64,000 nucleotides of DNA from Comamonas terrigena NBRC 13299 (GTDB taxonomy: Bacteria; Pseudomonadota; Gammaproteobacteria; Burkholderiales; Burkholderiaceae_C): assembly GCF_006740045.1 (NCBI RefSeq), contig NZ_AP019749.1, positions 1,569,001 to 1,633,000 on the forward strand. The letters are read 5' to 3'. The notes under the pieces were generated by a model, which saw only the letters and a program-made list of their open reading frames with translations, was not told the DNA's origin and did not search any database. A program made the translations under genes and the position numbers. Numbering within the stretch: position 1 is the stretch's first letter; each line of letters starts with the position of its first letter. Positions 10,271-18,279 of the stretch are shown piece after piece.

Positions 10271-10852
10271 TTACCGCGGACCGCTGCCCGGTGCCTGCAG
10301 CCGGTACAGCACATGGGTGCGCAGCGGGTGGCCTATCGCCAGGGCCGGGTGTTCGAACGTGGCGGCATCGCGCTGCATGCCCAGGCGTTGCATCAGCGCC
10401 TGCGAGCGCTGGTTGCCGATGGTGGTGAAGGCCACCACCTCGGGCAGGTGCAATGGGCCAAAGGCAAAGTCCAGTACGGCGCGGGCGGCCTCAGCGGCCA
10501 GGCCTTGGCCCCACCAGGGGCGGGCCAGGCGCCAGCCGATTTCCACGCAGGGCGCAAAAGGCAGGTCTGCGCTGGGAACGTTCAGTCCCACAAAACCGAT
10601 GAACTGGCGCGTCTCCAGGTGCTCGACGGCCCAGAAGCCCCAACCCTGGCGCGCGATGCGCCGGTTGATCTCATCGGCCAGGGCATTGCTTTGCGCGGTG
10701 CTCAAAGGGGAAGGAAAGTGGCGCATCACCTCGGCATCGGCCGTCAGCGCCGCAAAGGCCGGCCAGTCAGCCGGTTGCCAGGGGCGCAGCCGCAGGCGTG
10801 CGGTCAGCAGGACCTGGGGCTGTTGGGCAAAGCGGGCAGTGTGCGGTGGCAT
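10271..10852 (-). CDS. GNAT-family N-acetyltransferase (RimJ/RimL type)
   Basis: A 193-residue acetyltransferase with the RimJ/RimL-like pattern: N-terminal LLTARLRLRPWQPADW, central EIGWRLARPWWGQGLAAEAA (acetyl-CoA-binding Q/RxxGxG/A variant) and C-terminal NQRSQALMQRLGM. The target amine is unknown. Its start lies 10 bases beyond the stop of the upstream membrane-protein gene, so the two are probably cotranscribed. Confidence 0.85.
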   Translation of the reverse strand: MPPHTARFAQQPQVLLTARLRLRPWQPADWPAFAALTADAEVMRHFPSPLSTAQSNALADEINRRIARQGWGFWAVEHLETRQFIGFVGLNVPSADLPFAPCVEIGWRLARPWWGQGLAAEAARAVLDFAFGPLHLPEVVAFTTIGNQRSQALMQRLGMQRDAATFEHPALAIGHPLRTHVLYRLQAPGSGPR

Positions 10853-10862
10853 GGGGCAAGGC

Positions 10863-11393
10863 TTACGTCGGGGTGTCGGGATCGTCTGGCACGCTGGCGC
10901 CGCAGCTGGGGCAGAACTGGTGCTGGTGGTCGACGGCATGGCCGAGAGGGCACTGGCGCAGCCGCAGCAGGTGCGGCATGCGCCAGGCGGAATAGAAGAT
11001 GCACAGCGCCACGGCATAGAACAGCATGCCATGGCCGGTGAAAGCGCGCAGACTGCCCCATTCGGATGTCTTGTCCTTTGCAATGCTGACAAAGAAGTTG
11101 GCAAAGGCATAGGCAAACAGCAGGCCGATGGCAACACGCATCCACAACGGGCAGCCCGCCAGCACCCGCTGCCACGAAAACTGCTTGCGCCCACCGGGGC
11201 TGATGCGCTGGGCAATCAGCACCGCCGGAACCCAGGCCGCAAACATGCCGCCGATCAGCAACTTTGCATGTTCCCGGGCCAGGGGCTGGAGCAGCCCGGG
11301 CATGTGGCCTGTCCAGGCGGCCAGGTGCAGGGAAAAGCTCAGTACCAAGCCGGTGGCGGACAAGGCCATCAAGGGCCACAGAAAAACATGCAT
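10863..11393 (-). CDS. Membrane protein with C-terminal zinc ribbon
   Basis: A 176-residue protein with about four hydrophobic segments followed by a C-terminal ribbon CPLGHAVDHQHQFCPSCG (about residues 148-165), whose cysteines and histidines look like a zinc site. I do not recognise a named family. The ATG at 11393 is preferred over longer in-frame starts because the extension is Arg-rich and lacks coding character. It forms a tight pair with the acetyltransferase gene downstream. Confidence 0.72.
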   Translation of the reverse strand: MHVFLWPLMALSATGLVLSFSLHLAAWTGHMPGLLQPLAREHAKLLIGGMFAAWVPAVLIAQRISPGGRKQFSWQRVLAGCPLWMRVAIGLLFAYAFANFFVSIAKDKTSEWGSLRAFTGHGMLFYAVALCIFYSAWRMPHLLRLRQCPLGHAVDHQHQFCPSCGASVPDDPDTPT

Positions 11394-11552
11394 GGAACAG
11401 TGAGAGGACAAACGGGTTGGGATGGTGCCGGCAGTGCTGCCATTGCCGCCAGCGCGGTCTGCGCGGCCGGCATGCGCCCGAAAAAGATCAAAACAGGTGG
11501 AGCGTCCGAGTATGCGGCATGACGCTCCACGCCACATGCATGTGGCTGCGGC

Positions 11553-12149
11553 CTAGGGAGCGCTGTCGGGGTGTTCCGGTGCGTGCAGCCGCACGGCATA
11601 GACATAGTCCCCCAGGGCGGTGCGGCGGCTGAGCACCATGGCGGGCAGCGGCCCTTCGGGCAACTGGTCGAATGCATCGCTGTCCACGCAGAACTCGAAC
11701 AGCCAGAAACGGGTGTCGGCCAGCTGCAGCTGGTGGTGGCAGCTGCGGCGGCCGGAGCCACGCTTTTTCTGAACCTGTGTGCTGCGGCTGGCTTCCTCAC
11801 CGGTCCAGCGGGTCAGCAGCATAGGGGCCGTCATGGCCAGATCCAGCCACAGCACCAACAGAAAGAATCCCACACACAACGGGGCCAGGGTCCAGCGCTT
11901 GACGGGGCTGTAGCTGAGCCAAGGGCCCGCAGGCGTCCACAGACCTAGCCGGAACCAGTACCACAGCAGACCGCATGCCGCGCTGGTGCACAGCACGGCC
12001 AGCAGCAAGGCGGTGCGCGACCAGCCGGAGGCGGGCACAAAGCTGCGCGAGAAAATGGGGATGAGGGCACTGAGCATCACCAGCAGGAACACACCGATCA
12101 GCCATCTCTGCCGCGTGGGGGTTCCGGGGGCCCAGAGTCCGTGTCTCAT
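11553..12149 (-). CDS. Hypothetical inner membrane protein
   Basis: A 198-residue protein with three hydrophobic helices in the first 115 residues (around 17-33, 45-65, 85-112), then a soluble C-terminal half containing RRTALGDYVYAVRLHAPEH. No signal cleavage site or recognised domain. It is 159 bases upstream of the ribbon-bearing membrane protein on the same strand and could belong to the same transcript. Function unknown. Confidence 0.65.
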   Translation of the reverse strand: MRHGLWAPGTPTRQRWLIGVFLLVMLSALIPIFSRSFVPASGWSRTALLLAVLCTSAACGLLWYWFRLGLWTPAGPWLSYSPVKRWTLAPLCVGFFLLVLWLDLAMTAPMLLTRWTGEEASRSTQVQKKRGSGRRSCHHQLQLADTRFWLFEFCVDSDAFDQLPEGPLPAMVLSRRTALGDYVYAVRLHAPEHPDSAP

Positions 12150-12186
12150 GCCAAAAATGCCTCTCTATGCTGTGCGCTACCAAGCA

Positions 12187-12214
12187 GATGCTATGGTTTT
12201 ATTATCCAGCAGCC
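12187..12214. repeat. Dispersed GCTATGGTTTT-type repeat, copy 2
   Basis: GATGCTATGGTTTTATTATCC, the same core as at 3243-3262. It lies just upstream of the minus-strand membrane-protein gene, in its probable promoter region. Confidence 0.5.
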
Positions 12215-12377
12215 AAGGCCCAGACCCGGCGCTCGCCCGCCTGAACAGGGGGCGTGCGCCACTGAGGAATGGACCGAGTCGGAACAGCGGGGAAGCCGCA
12301 GCGGTGCACAGCCATGTCGGAAGGCGCTCAGGAACCTCGGTATGACCTGCGAGATCAGCATGACCTGCATGGGTGCA

Positions 12378-13751
12378 TCAGATCACGATGCCGTGCTTGT
12401 CCATCAGTCGGTACAGCGTCATGCGCGATACGCCCAGATCGCGCGCCGCCTGGGTGATGTTGTGGCCGGCTTTGGTCAGCGTGCTCTGGATGATTTCACG
12501 CTCTGCCTGGGTGCGGGCATTTTCCAGGCCAATGCCCACCAGCGGTTCCGGGGTGGACAGGCCCAGATCGGCGGCACTGATCCAGCGGCTGTCGCTCATC
12601 ACCACCGCGCGCTGCACGCGGTTGTACAGCTCCCGCACATTGCCGGGCCAGTCGTACGCCGCCATGGCGGCCAGTGCGTTCTGGGCAAACCCATGCAGGC
12701 GGGTGCTGCTGTGGCCACCGCACAGCGCAAAAAAATGCTGGGCCAGCACCACCACATCTTCCCTCCGTGCGCGCAGCGGTGGCACATCGATGGGCAGCAC
12801 ATTCAGGCGGTAGAACAGGTCTTCCCGAAAGCGCCCCTGGCTCACCGCATGCTGCAACTGCACATGGGTGGCGGCCACCACGCGGGCGTCCACCGCCACG
12901 CTGTTCAAGCCTCCCACGCGGTAGATGCTGCGTTCCTGCAGGAAGCGCAACAGATTGGCTTGCAGCTCCAGCGACAGATCACCGATCTCGTCCAGAAACA
13001 GGGTGCCGCCATGGGCCGCTTCGATCAGCCCCTGCTTGCGGGCCGTGGCTCCGGTGAAGGCCCCTTTTTCGTAGCCAAACAGTTCGGACTGGATCAAGGA
13101 GGGTGCAATGGCCGCGCAGTTCACCGCCACAAAGGGGGCGGTGCAGCGGTCGGAGCTGTCGTGGATGGCACGTGCTGCAAGCTCCTTGCCACTGCCGCTT
13201 TCGCCGCTGATCAGCACCGGTGCATGGTTGGCTGCCACCTTGCGCAGCTTGAGGCGCAGCTGTGCCAGCACGGCGCTGTGGCCGACCATGCCCAGCGTGG
13301 CTTCCCCGGCTGCGGGCGTGGATGGTGCTTGCAGGCTGCGCCGCAGCTCGCTGCGGCGGTACAGGTAGTCCAGCACGCGGGCCACTTCAGCCCAGTCGGG
13401 GGGCGTCAGCTGGTAGTCGAAAAAACTCTCCAGCAGCAGGGTGCGCAGCGCGGCCGATTCCAGTGCGCTGGCATCGCACAAGGCCACCCATTCCAGCGGC
13501 TGCAGGCGCTGGATGCTGGTGACGGCCGATTCCAGATGCGTCCAGGACAGGGGGCCATGCCCTGTGCTGCTGCCGGTGTGCGGGCCGAGCAGCAGCAGCC
13601 CCGCCTGGATGGGCTGCTGCGCCAGCGCTTGCCGGGCATCGGATGCATTGCTGACCCAGACAGCCTCCCATCCTAGATGGTGCAGTGCACACAGCAGCGG
13701 GGACGGGTCGGGCAGTCCCCAGGTCAGGGTCAGAACTTTTTTAACCTGCAT
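12378..13751 (-). CDS. VpsR-like sigma54-dependent transcriptional activator
   Basis: A 457-residue bacterial enhancer-binding protein. The N-terminal domain (about 1-140) is of the VpsR type ([14 protein letters not shown] ... [11 protein letters not shown]) and has no clear receiver phospho-acceptor site. The AAA+ domain has Walker A GESGSGKE (183-190), the sigma54-contact loop GAFTGA (230-235) and Walker B LFLDEIGD (251-258). A Fis-type helix-turn-helix lies at the C terminus ([20 protein letters not shown]). VpsR and relatives control biofilm matrix genes and some bind c-di-GMP. The gene follows the outer membrane barrel gene by 10 bases and most likely drives the divergent operon through the -24/-12 promoter there. 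Confidence 0.88.
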   Translation of the reverse strand: MQVKKVLTLTWGLPDPSPLLCALHHLGWEAVWVSNASDARQALAQQPIQAGLLLLGPHTGSSTGHGPLSWTHLESAVTSIQRLQPLEWVALCDASALESAALRTLLLESFFDYQLTPPDWAEVARVLDYLYRRSELRRSLQAPSTPAAGEATLGMVGHSAVLAQLRLKLRKVAANHAPVLISGESGSGKELAARAIHDSSDRCTAPFVAVNCAAIAPSLIQSELFGYEKGAFTGATARKQGLIEAAHGGTLFLDEIGDLSLELQANLLRFLQERSIYRVGGLNSVAVDARVVAATHVQLQHAVSQGRFREDLFYRLNVLPIDVPPLRARREDVVVLAQHFFALCGGHSSTRLHGFAQNALAAMAAYDWPGNVRELYNRVQRAVVMSDSRWISAADLGLSTPEPLVGIGLENARTQAEREIIQSTLTKAGHNITQAARDLGVSRMTLYRLMDKHGIVI

Positions 13752-13761
13752 GCTCCATCAC

Positions 13762-15186
13762 TTAAAACGACATGGGCACGCGCACGCTCAGGGACAGGTC
13801 GGGGGTGTCGCGGGTCAGGCCTGCGCCCACCGATACATTGATCGTGGTGCGTGGGCTGTAGCGGTAGGAATAGCCCAGCAGCAGCGAGGCCAGCTGGATG
13901 CGCACGGCATTGGCCAGGGCTGTGCCGTTTTGCTTGGTGCGTCCCACGGTGTTCAGCTCCACCCCCAGGCTGAAGGACGAGCGATCATTGAGCGCCAGGC
14001 CCATGCCGAAGTTGATGCCCAGCACATCGCCGGGCTTGACCGAACCGATGTATTCCTTCTCGCCATTGAGCACGGTGCGCGAGACGCCGCTGCGCCCGAA
14101 GTTGTGCGTGTAGCTGACGCTGCCGAAGAACACGGCGGGGTCCGATGGCAGCAGCCAGGTCAGGCTGGTCTGCAGGGAGTTGAAGCCGGAGCCCGTGGGC
14201 AGCTCCAGCGGCATGCCGGTACCGGTGGTGTTGCCGATGCAGCGGGTGACGCAGTCGGTCACCACATCGAAGGGGTCTTTGCCGGTGCGGGTCTTGAAGC
14301 GCAGGCCGGCGATCAGATAGGGCTTGTTGGCCTGCGGTTCGTTCAACTGGTAGCGCAGTGCCAGTTCCACGTCGCCGATGGCGTTGCCACGGTTGCTGAA
14401 CGCGCGTTCCGACGCGGAGCCGGTGAAGATTTCGCGGCTGATGGAGTCATCGCGCCGCGACACATAGGGGATGCGGATTTCGCCTTCCAGGCGCTTGGTC
14501 AGACCGAAGCGGCCCGTCAGCGCCATGGTCAGCGTATTGCGTTTGACTTCACGCACATCGACCAGGCCAATCAGCAGGGCGGGAATCACGGTATAGCCCA
14601 CCAACGCCACCCGGTTGCTGGAGGAGTAGCCGTATTGGACCGAGGGCTCCAGCACGTAGTGGCCGGGTTGGGTCAGGATGCCGGGCTGCTCGAAGATCTG
14701 GGCCACCTGCAGCGGCGCTTCCGGCTCCGGTGGCGCAGTGCCCACCCGCACGGCGCGGCCCCCGGGATCGGGTGGTGCCATGCCGACGGCGGCGGTGGCG
14801 GCAGGTACCGCATTGGCTGCCGATGGCGACCGGTAACCGCCCTCGGCGACCGCGGTGGCGCCGCCTTGCTGGGCCTGCATCTGGCGCTGCAGCTCATCGT
14901 GCTGGGAAACTTGTGTGTCCAGTCGTTCGCGCAAGGCCTGGATTTCCTGTGCCTGTGCCTCCAGCCGTGACTGCAGCAACTGCACCTGCTGCGTCAGTGT
15001 CGGAGCACGTGTCGGTGCAGGCGCGCGGCTTTTGGTGGCACGTGGTTTGCTGAGGTTTTCAGACGTGGAGGATGCCGGTGCATCGGTGCTTTGTGCCAGG
15101 GTGTATCCCGGCGCCAGACTCAGCAGCGGCAGCAGACATGCCGCACCGTAGATGCGCGGTTTCAGCGCGGAATGCAGGCTCGGCAT
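13762..15186 (-). CDS. FapF-like outer membrane beta-barrel with coiled coil
   Basis: A 474-residue exported protein. It has a signal peptide (1-31, ending YTLA-Q), an Ala/Pro/Lys linker, a coiled coil at about 64-107 (LTQQVQLLQSRLEAQAQEIQ ...), a linker, and then a beta-barrel domain from about residue 165 to a terminal Phe, as in outer membrane proteins. This order matches FapF of the Pseudomonas functional amyloid system, where the trimeric coiled coil gates a secretion pore. GAGGAGA precedes the chosen ATG. It heads a minus-strand unit with the sigma54 regulator and is divergent from the putative fibre genes. Overall similarity to FapF is architectural; I cannot measure identity. Confidence 0.75.
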   Translation of the reverse strand: MPSLHSALKPRIYGAACLLPLLSLAPGYTLAQSTDAPASSTSENLSKPRATKSRAPAPTRAPTLTQQVQLLQSRLEAQAQEIQALRERLDTQVSQHDELQRQMQAQQGGATAVAEGGYRSPSAANAVPAATAAVGMAPPDPGGRAVRVGTAPPEPEAPLQVAQIFEQPGILTQPGHYVLEPSVQYGYSSSNRVALVGYTVIPALLIGLVDVREVKRNTLTMALTGRFGLTKRLEGEIRIPYVSRRDDSISREIFTGSASERAFSNRGNAIGDVELALRYQLNEPQANKPYLIAGLRFKTRTGKDPFDVVTDCVTRCIGNTTGTGMPLELPTGSGFNSLQTSLTWLLPSDPAVFFGSVSYTHNFGRSGVSRTVLNGEKEYIGSVKPGDVLGINFGMGLALNDRSSFSLGVELNTVGRTKQNGTALANAVRIQLASLLLGYSYRYSPRTTINVSVGAGLTRDTPDLSLSVRVPMSF

Positions 15187-15433
15187 GGATTGTCTCCTCG
15201 GTACGCAATCGACTTGCTCGGATGCCTTGTGCAGCGGCCACCGCCTTTTCCGTCCAGGCATTTCGAAGGCAGTGTGGAAGACGTCCCGACAAGCGGCAAG
15301 CTGCCTGCTGCAAGCGAACGTAACGGGTGTTCAGGAAATCTTTGCATGCTGCACCGCGGTGTCGCAGCCGTGCAGCACCGGGGCCTGGCGAGGGCTCCTG
15401 AGAAGCGCAATTTCGGGCCCAGCGCAGGTCGGA

Positions 15434-15451
15434 TGTCACATGCACGTGACG
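15434..15451. promoter_or_regulatory. Palindromic operator, copy A
   Basis: TGTCAC-ATGCAC-GTGACG. It is the same palindrome as copy B, with one mismatch in the last base. Its centre lies about 306 bases upstream of the predicted start of the plus-strand operon. Candidate enhancer site for the sigma54 activator encoded in this locus. Confidence 0.6.
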
Positions 15452-15581
15452 GTGTGGTTTATGTGATTTTCCTATCGATATGGCGTATCCATAAAGGGAA
15501 ATGCATGGGCTGAATGCGGGCCGTGCGGGGTGCTGTGCCATGCCGTTGGCATGCAGGAAAAGTCGGGTGGCTGGCATGCCA

Positions 15582-15599
15582 TGTCACACCCATGTGACA
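15582..15599. promoter_or_regulatory. Palindromic operator, copy B
   Basis: TGTCAC-ACCCAT-GTGACA, a perfect 6-bp inverted repeat with a 6-bp spacer. Its centre lies about 158 bases upstream of the predicted transcription start and 148 bases (about 14 helical turns) from copy A, which suits an enhancer pair. It is not the CRP pattern TGTGA-N6-TCACA. Confidence 0.65.
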
Positions 15600-15722
15600 G
15601 ACCGGAACGGTGGTGCGCGCCCTTGTGGAAGGCTGTTGTGGGTGCGGGAATCTTCTACAACCAGAAACAAAAAAGATCGAACCTGCATCAGGCTATACAA
15701 GCGATTTCAGCGCAGTGAGTAC

Positions 15723-15738
15723 TGGCATAGAAGCTGCT
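15723..15738 (+). promoter_or_regulatory. Sigma54 (-24/-12) promoter of the fibre operon
   Basis: TGGCATAGAAGCTGCT has GG-N10-GC with the conserved TGGCA and TGC blocks of the sigma54 consensus. It predicts a start near 15749 and a 5' leader of about 66 bases before the first gene. Its presence beside a sigma54 activator gene supports the call. Confidence 0.65.
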
Positions 15739-15814
15739 AAGCGACCTTCGATCTGCGCCTGCGCAAATCACTCCTAGTCGGTTTTCATTCCTTTTTCCCT
15801 ATTTCGGAGGACGT

Positions 15815-16984
15815 ATGCAAAAGACACTTATGGCCACTGCTGTGGCTGTGCTGCTGGGTGCCAGCGGCGCGGTCATGGCCAACACCACGGATCAGGATAC
15901 GGTGCTGGGCAACAACACATCGAACAGCACGATGAATGAGGACTACTCCAGCACCACCAACACCGCAACCACCACCACCACCACGCGCACTCCAGACAAC
16001 AGCATCAACAAGAACTCCGGCGCTGCCACCGCCAGTGCTGCGCGTTCTGTCGCGCTGAACAACGGCGCCACCGGCAACTTCAGCAACGCGTTCAATGTCA
16101 CCACGGCCGTGGCCAGCAGCAACCTGACCGGCTATGTGTCCGGCAATGCCATCAGCAATATCGGCAACTGGGCGACCAATGCAGGCAATGCCAATGGCGG
16201 TACCGGCAACGGCGGCACAGGTGGTGCGGGCTCCGGAGGAACGGCAGCCGGTAACGGCCAGGGCGGCTCCGGCGGTACCGGCAACGGTGCGGTGGGTGCC
16301 ACGGGCGGCAGTGCGTCCAACGGCAGCAGCTCCGCAGGCGCCGCCAACAACCAGGGTGCGAGAGCCGGCAACGGTGCTTCGGGCAATGGCGGCGGAGCAG
16401 GCGGCGCCAACAGCGGCGGTCCCGCTTCCACCACGACCACAGCCGGTGCTGGCGGCGGCGGTGCTGGCAGCAGCGCTGGCGCCACGGGTGGCAGCGGTGG
16501 CCTGTTGGGTACGGGTGGTGCGGCCGACAACTCCAGTGGTGCAGCATCGGGTGGCGCAGGCTCGGCCACGGCCGGTGGCGGCTCGCCCATCAGCACCGGT
16601 GGGGAAGGCACCCGTACTGCAGGCAGCGGTAGCGGTGGTGCCGGTGGCAGCGCCACCAATGGCAGTGCGACCTCGGGCAGTGCCAGCAATGGCTCGGCCA
16701 CCGCAGGGAACGGCGGCAATGGCGGCAACGGCACGGGCGGCACAGGTGGTGCAGGCAGCGCCACCAACACCGCCCATGGCGGCACCGGCGGCACCGGCGC
16801 AGGCGGCTCCGGCGGCGCAGGCGGCACCAACCGCGTGAACGCCGGCACCTTCAGCATGGCCAACACCATGACCAGCGTCGGCCAGTCGGCCGCCGGCATC
16901 ATGATCGCCAGCCAGAACAGCGGTCTGTCTTCCATGGTACAGCAAAGTGTGAACGTCCAGGCCAATCTGGCCGTGGGTCGTTAA
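15815..16984 (+). CDS. Secreted Gly/Ala/Asn/Ser-rich protein, putative fibre subunit
   Basis: A 389-residue exported protein with a clear signal peptide (1-22, GAVMA-N) and a strong Shine-Dalgarno (CGGAGGA). Residues 23-125 are Thr/Asn/Ser-rich. Residues 126-340 are low-complexity Gly-rich (GGTGG, GSGG, NGSA units). The last 50 residues are non-repetitive and end in MIASQNSGLSSMVQQSVNVQ and a short tail. The C-terminal QNSG...Q...VNVQ pattern recurs in the two other small secreted proteins of the operon. It is the first gene behind the sigma54 promoter and a likely major structural component, comparable in role to FapC. Sequence homology to FapC is not established. Confidence 0.75.
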   Translation: MQKTLMATAVAVLLGASGAVMANTTDQDTVLGNNTSNSTMNEDYSSTTNTATTTTTTRTPDNSINKNSGAATASAARSVALNNGATGNFSNAFNVTTAVASSNLTGYVSGNAISNIGNWATNAGNANGGTGNGGTGGAGSGGTAAGNGQGGSGGTGNGAVGATGGSASNGSSSAGAANNQGARAGNGASGNGGGAGGANSGGPASTTTTAGAGGGGAGSSAGATGGSGGLLGTGGAADNSSGAASGGAGSATAGGGSPISTGGEGTRTAGSGSGGAGGSATNGSATSGSASNGSATAGNGGNGGNGTGGTGGAGSATNTAHGGTGGTGAGGSGGAGGTNRVNAGTFSMANTMTSVGQSAAGIMIASQNSGLSSMVQQSVNVQANLAVGR

Positions 16985-17001
16985 CGCGCAGCGGCTGCAA
17001 C

Positions 17002-17033
17002 CCCCTGAGATGGCCTGGCGGCCATTTCAGGGG
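17002..17033 (+). promoter_or_regulatory. Intercistronic stem-loop after the Gly-rich gene
   Basis: CCCCTGAGATGGCC (17002-17015) pairs over all 14 positions (one G-U) with GGCCATTTCAGGGG (17020-17033), loop TGGC. No T-run follows, so it is not a standard terminator. Such hairpins often stabilise the upstream message or reduce read-through, which would favour the first gene's product over those downstream. Confidence 0.75.
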
Positions 17034-17079
17034 CGTGTTGCGGCAGTTCGACACTCTGTCCCCAGTGAAAGGAGCCGCC

Positions 17080-17448
17080 ATGTGGGTCTCGATTTCGCAC
17101 CGGTGCTGGCCATGGGTCTGCAGCCTGCTGCTGTATGGAGTGACGGCATTGCCCGCAGGGGCAGAGCCTTTGGCGGTCGTGGGTGCGTCCGCCGCGGAGT
17201 CGGCGTTCGGCACGCCCGTGCCAGCCAGCCAGCTGGCCGATGCGCGCGGTGGATCTTTTCACACCGAAAACCAGATGACATTGACCGGGACCACCAGTGG
17301 CAACAGTGCCCAGAACGTGATCACCGGCAGCAACGCCATCGAAGCCGGTTCCTTCGATCAGATGACCGGCCTGCCGGTGGTGATCCAGAACTCGGGCGCC
17401 AATGTGCTGATCCAGAACGCCGTCATCGTCAATTTGCAAATGCAGTGA
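17080..17448 (+). CDS. Small secreted protein with RGG leader-like motif
   Basis: A 122-residue exported protein. A signal peptide ends near PAGA-EP (about residue 28). A motif VPASQLADARGG lies at 47-58 and resembles a double-glycine processing site. The remaining part is Asn/Gln/Ser/Thr-rich and ends in VVIQNSGANVLIQNAVIVNL. GAAAGGAG precedes the ATG at 17080; an upstream TTG is less likely. It is cotranscribed with the C39-like peptidase 39 bases downstream. It may be a minor fibre subunit or nucleator (FapB/FapE-like in role), and I cannot assign it to a named family. Confidence 0.75.
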   Translation: MWVSISHRCWPWVCSLLLYGVTALPAGAEPLAVVGASAAESAFGTPVPASQLADARGGSFHTENQMTLTGTTSGNSAQNVITGSNAIEAGSFDQMTGLPVVIQNSGANVLIQNAVIVNLQMQ

Positions 17449-17487
17449 ACCGCGCGCACTGCGCTTTCATTGCCGGGGGAGCTTGCC

Positions 17488-18279
17488 ATGCCCGCACCAT
17501 CCTCGTTGTTCTTCCTGGCCATGCTGCGCGCGGGGCAGCAGGCGCCGGGTTTTCGCGGCTTCCGCCGGGGGCTGGGGCTGGCTTGCGGCCTGATTGCCGC
17601 AGGGACGGCGCAGGCGGCCGAGCCTGCCGTCGCTGCGCCTGCTGACGCCGGCCAGGGCTACGCCTACTTTGCATCGCTGGGCCAAGGCAGCGTGCGCCTG
17701 CCCATCACCAGTTTGCGGGATGGCCGCCTGGCCCGCACACTGATCCAGCAGTACGACTTCAGCTGTGGCTCGGCGGCCCTGGCCACCTTGCTGACCCACC
17801 ATTACGGCATGGCCACCACCGAGCAGGCGGTGTTCGAGTACATGTTTGCGACGGGAGACCAGGCCAAGATTCAGAAGGAAGGCTTTTCGCTGCTGGACAT
17901 GAAGCGCTATCTGGCGCAATGGGGCATGCAGGCCGATGGCTTTGCCCTGGGGCTGGAAAAGCTGGCCGAAGCGCGTACGCCGGCCATTGTGCTGATCAAT
18001 GAAAACGGCTACCAGCACTTCGTGGTGGTCAAGGGGCTGGAAAAAGACCGTGTGCTGCTGGGCGACCCCGCCCAGGGGACGCGCGCCATGTCGCGCACGC
18101 AGTTTGACGCCGTGTGGCCCAGTCGCCTGCTGTTCGTGATCCACAACCGGATCGGCCAGGGTCAGTTCAATCTGGCGCAGGACTGGCAGGTGGCGCCGCG
18201 CAGTCCGCTGGCGCAGGGCCTCAGCCGCGACAGCCTGAGCGCCATCACCTTGCCCAAGCATGGCGTGGGAGACTTCTGA
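17488..18279 (+). CDS. FapD-like C39-family cysteine peptidase, exported
   Basis: A 263-residue protein with a basic N terminus and hydrophobic segment ending AQA-AE near residue 43, indicating export to the periplasm. The papain-like C39 core shows the triad: Cys93 in QYDFSCGSAALATLL, His177 in NGYQHFVVVKG and Asp193 in LGDPAQG. There is no ABC transporter domain, as in FapD of Pseudomonas. The two neighbours in the operon carry matching RGG sites that could be its substrates. GGGGGAG supports the ATG at 17488. Its stop codon overlaps the next start (TGATG), so translation is coupled. Confidence 0.85.
   Translation: MPAPSSLFFLAMLRAGQQAPGFRGFRRGLGLACGLIAAGTAQAAEPAVAAPADAGQGYAYFASLGQGSVRLPITSLRDGRLARTLIQQYDFSCGSAALATLLTHHYGMATTEQAVFEYMFATGDQAKIQKEGFSLLDMKRYLAQWGMQADGFALGLEKLAEARTPAIVLINENGYQHFVVVKGLEKDRVLLGDPAQGTRAMSRTQFDAVWPSRLLFVIHNRIGQGQFNLAQDWQVAPRSPLAQGLSRDSLSAITLPKHGVGDF

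Larger units (their letters stand above)
15187..15814. other. Divergent control region of the Fap-like locus
   Basis: A 628-base gene-free stretch between the two divergent units. It contains two copies of a TGTCAC-N6-GTGAC palindrome, a third palindrome TATGG-CGTAT-CCATA at 15479-15493, and a -24/-12 promoter close to the plus-strand operon. I found no -24/-12 element pointing to the minus strand. Confidence 0.7.

Noticed and set aside
13762..15186. Annotation of the barrel protein as a phenol-degradation-type MetA-pathway protein or a porin
   Set aside because: The coiled coil between signal peptide and barrel and the neighbouring C39 peptidase fit FapF better. Homology still needs a profile search.
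15434..15599. The TGTCAC-N6-GTGAC palindromes considered as CRP/FNR sites
   Set aside because: The CRP half-site is TGTGA with TCACA. Here the order is inverted (TGTCAC...GTGACA), and it is duplicated beside a sigma54 promoter, favouring an enhancer-binding-protein site.
16189..16840. Gly-rich repeats considered as a PE_PGRS-like or collagen-like protein, or as a CRISPR-like repeat array
   Set aside because: No Gly-X-Y periodicity, no PE domain, and no regular DNA spacer/repeat pattern. It is a low-complexity coding segment.
15785..16945. Long minus-strand frame opposite the Gly-rich gene
   Set aside because: Its Ala/Gly/Thr repeats simply mirror the low-complexity plus-strand gene. There is no ribosome site, and the plus-strand gene has a signal peptide, Shine-Dalgarno and sigma54 promoter.
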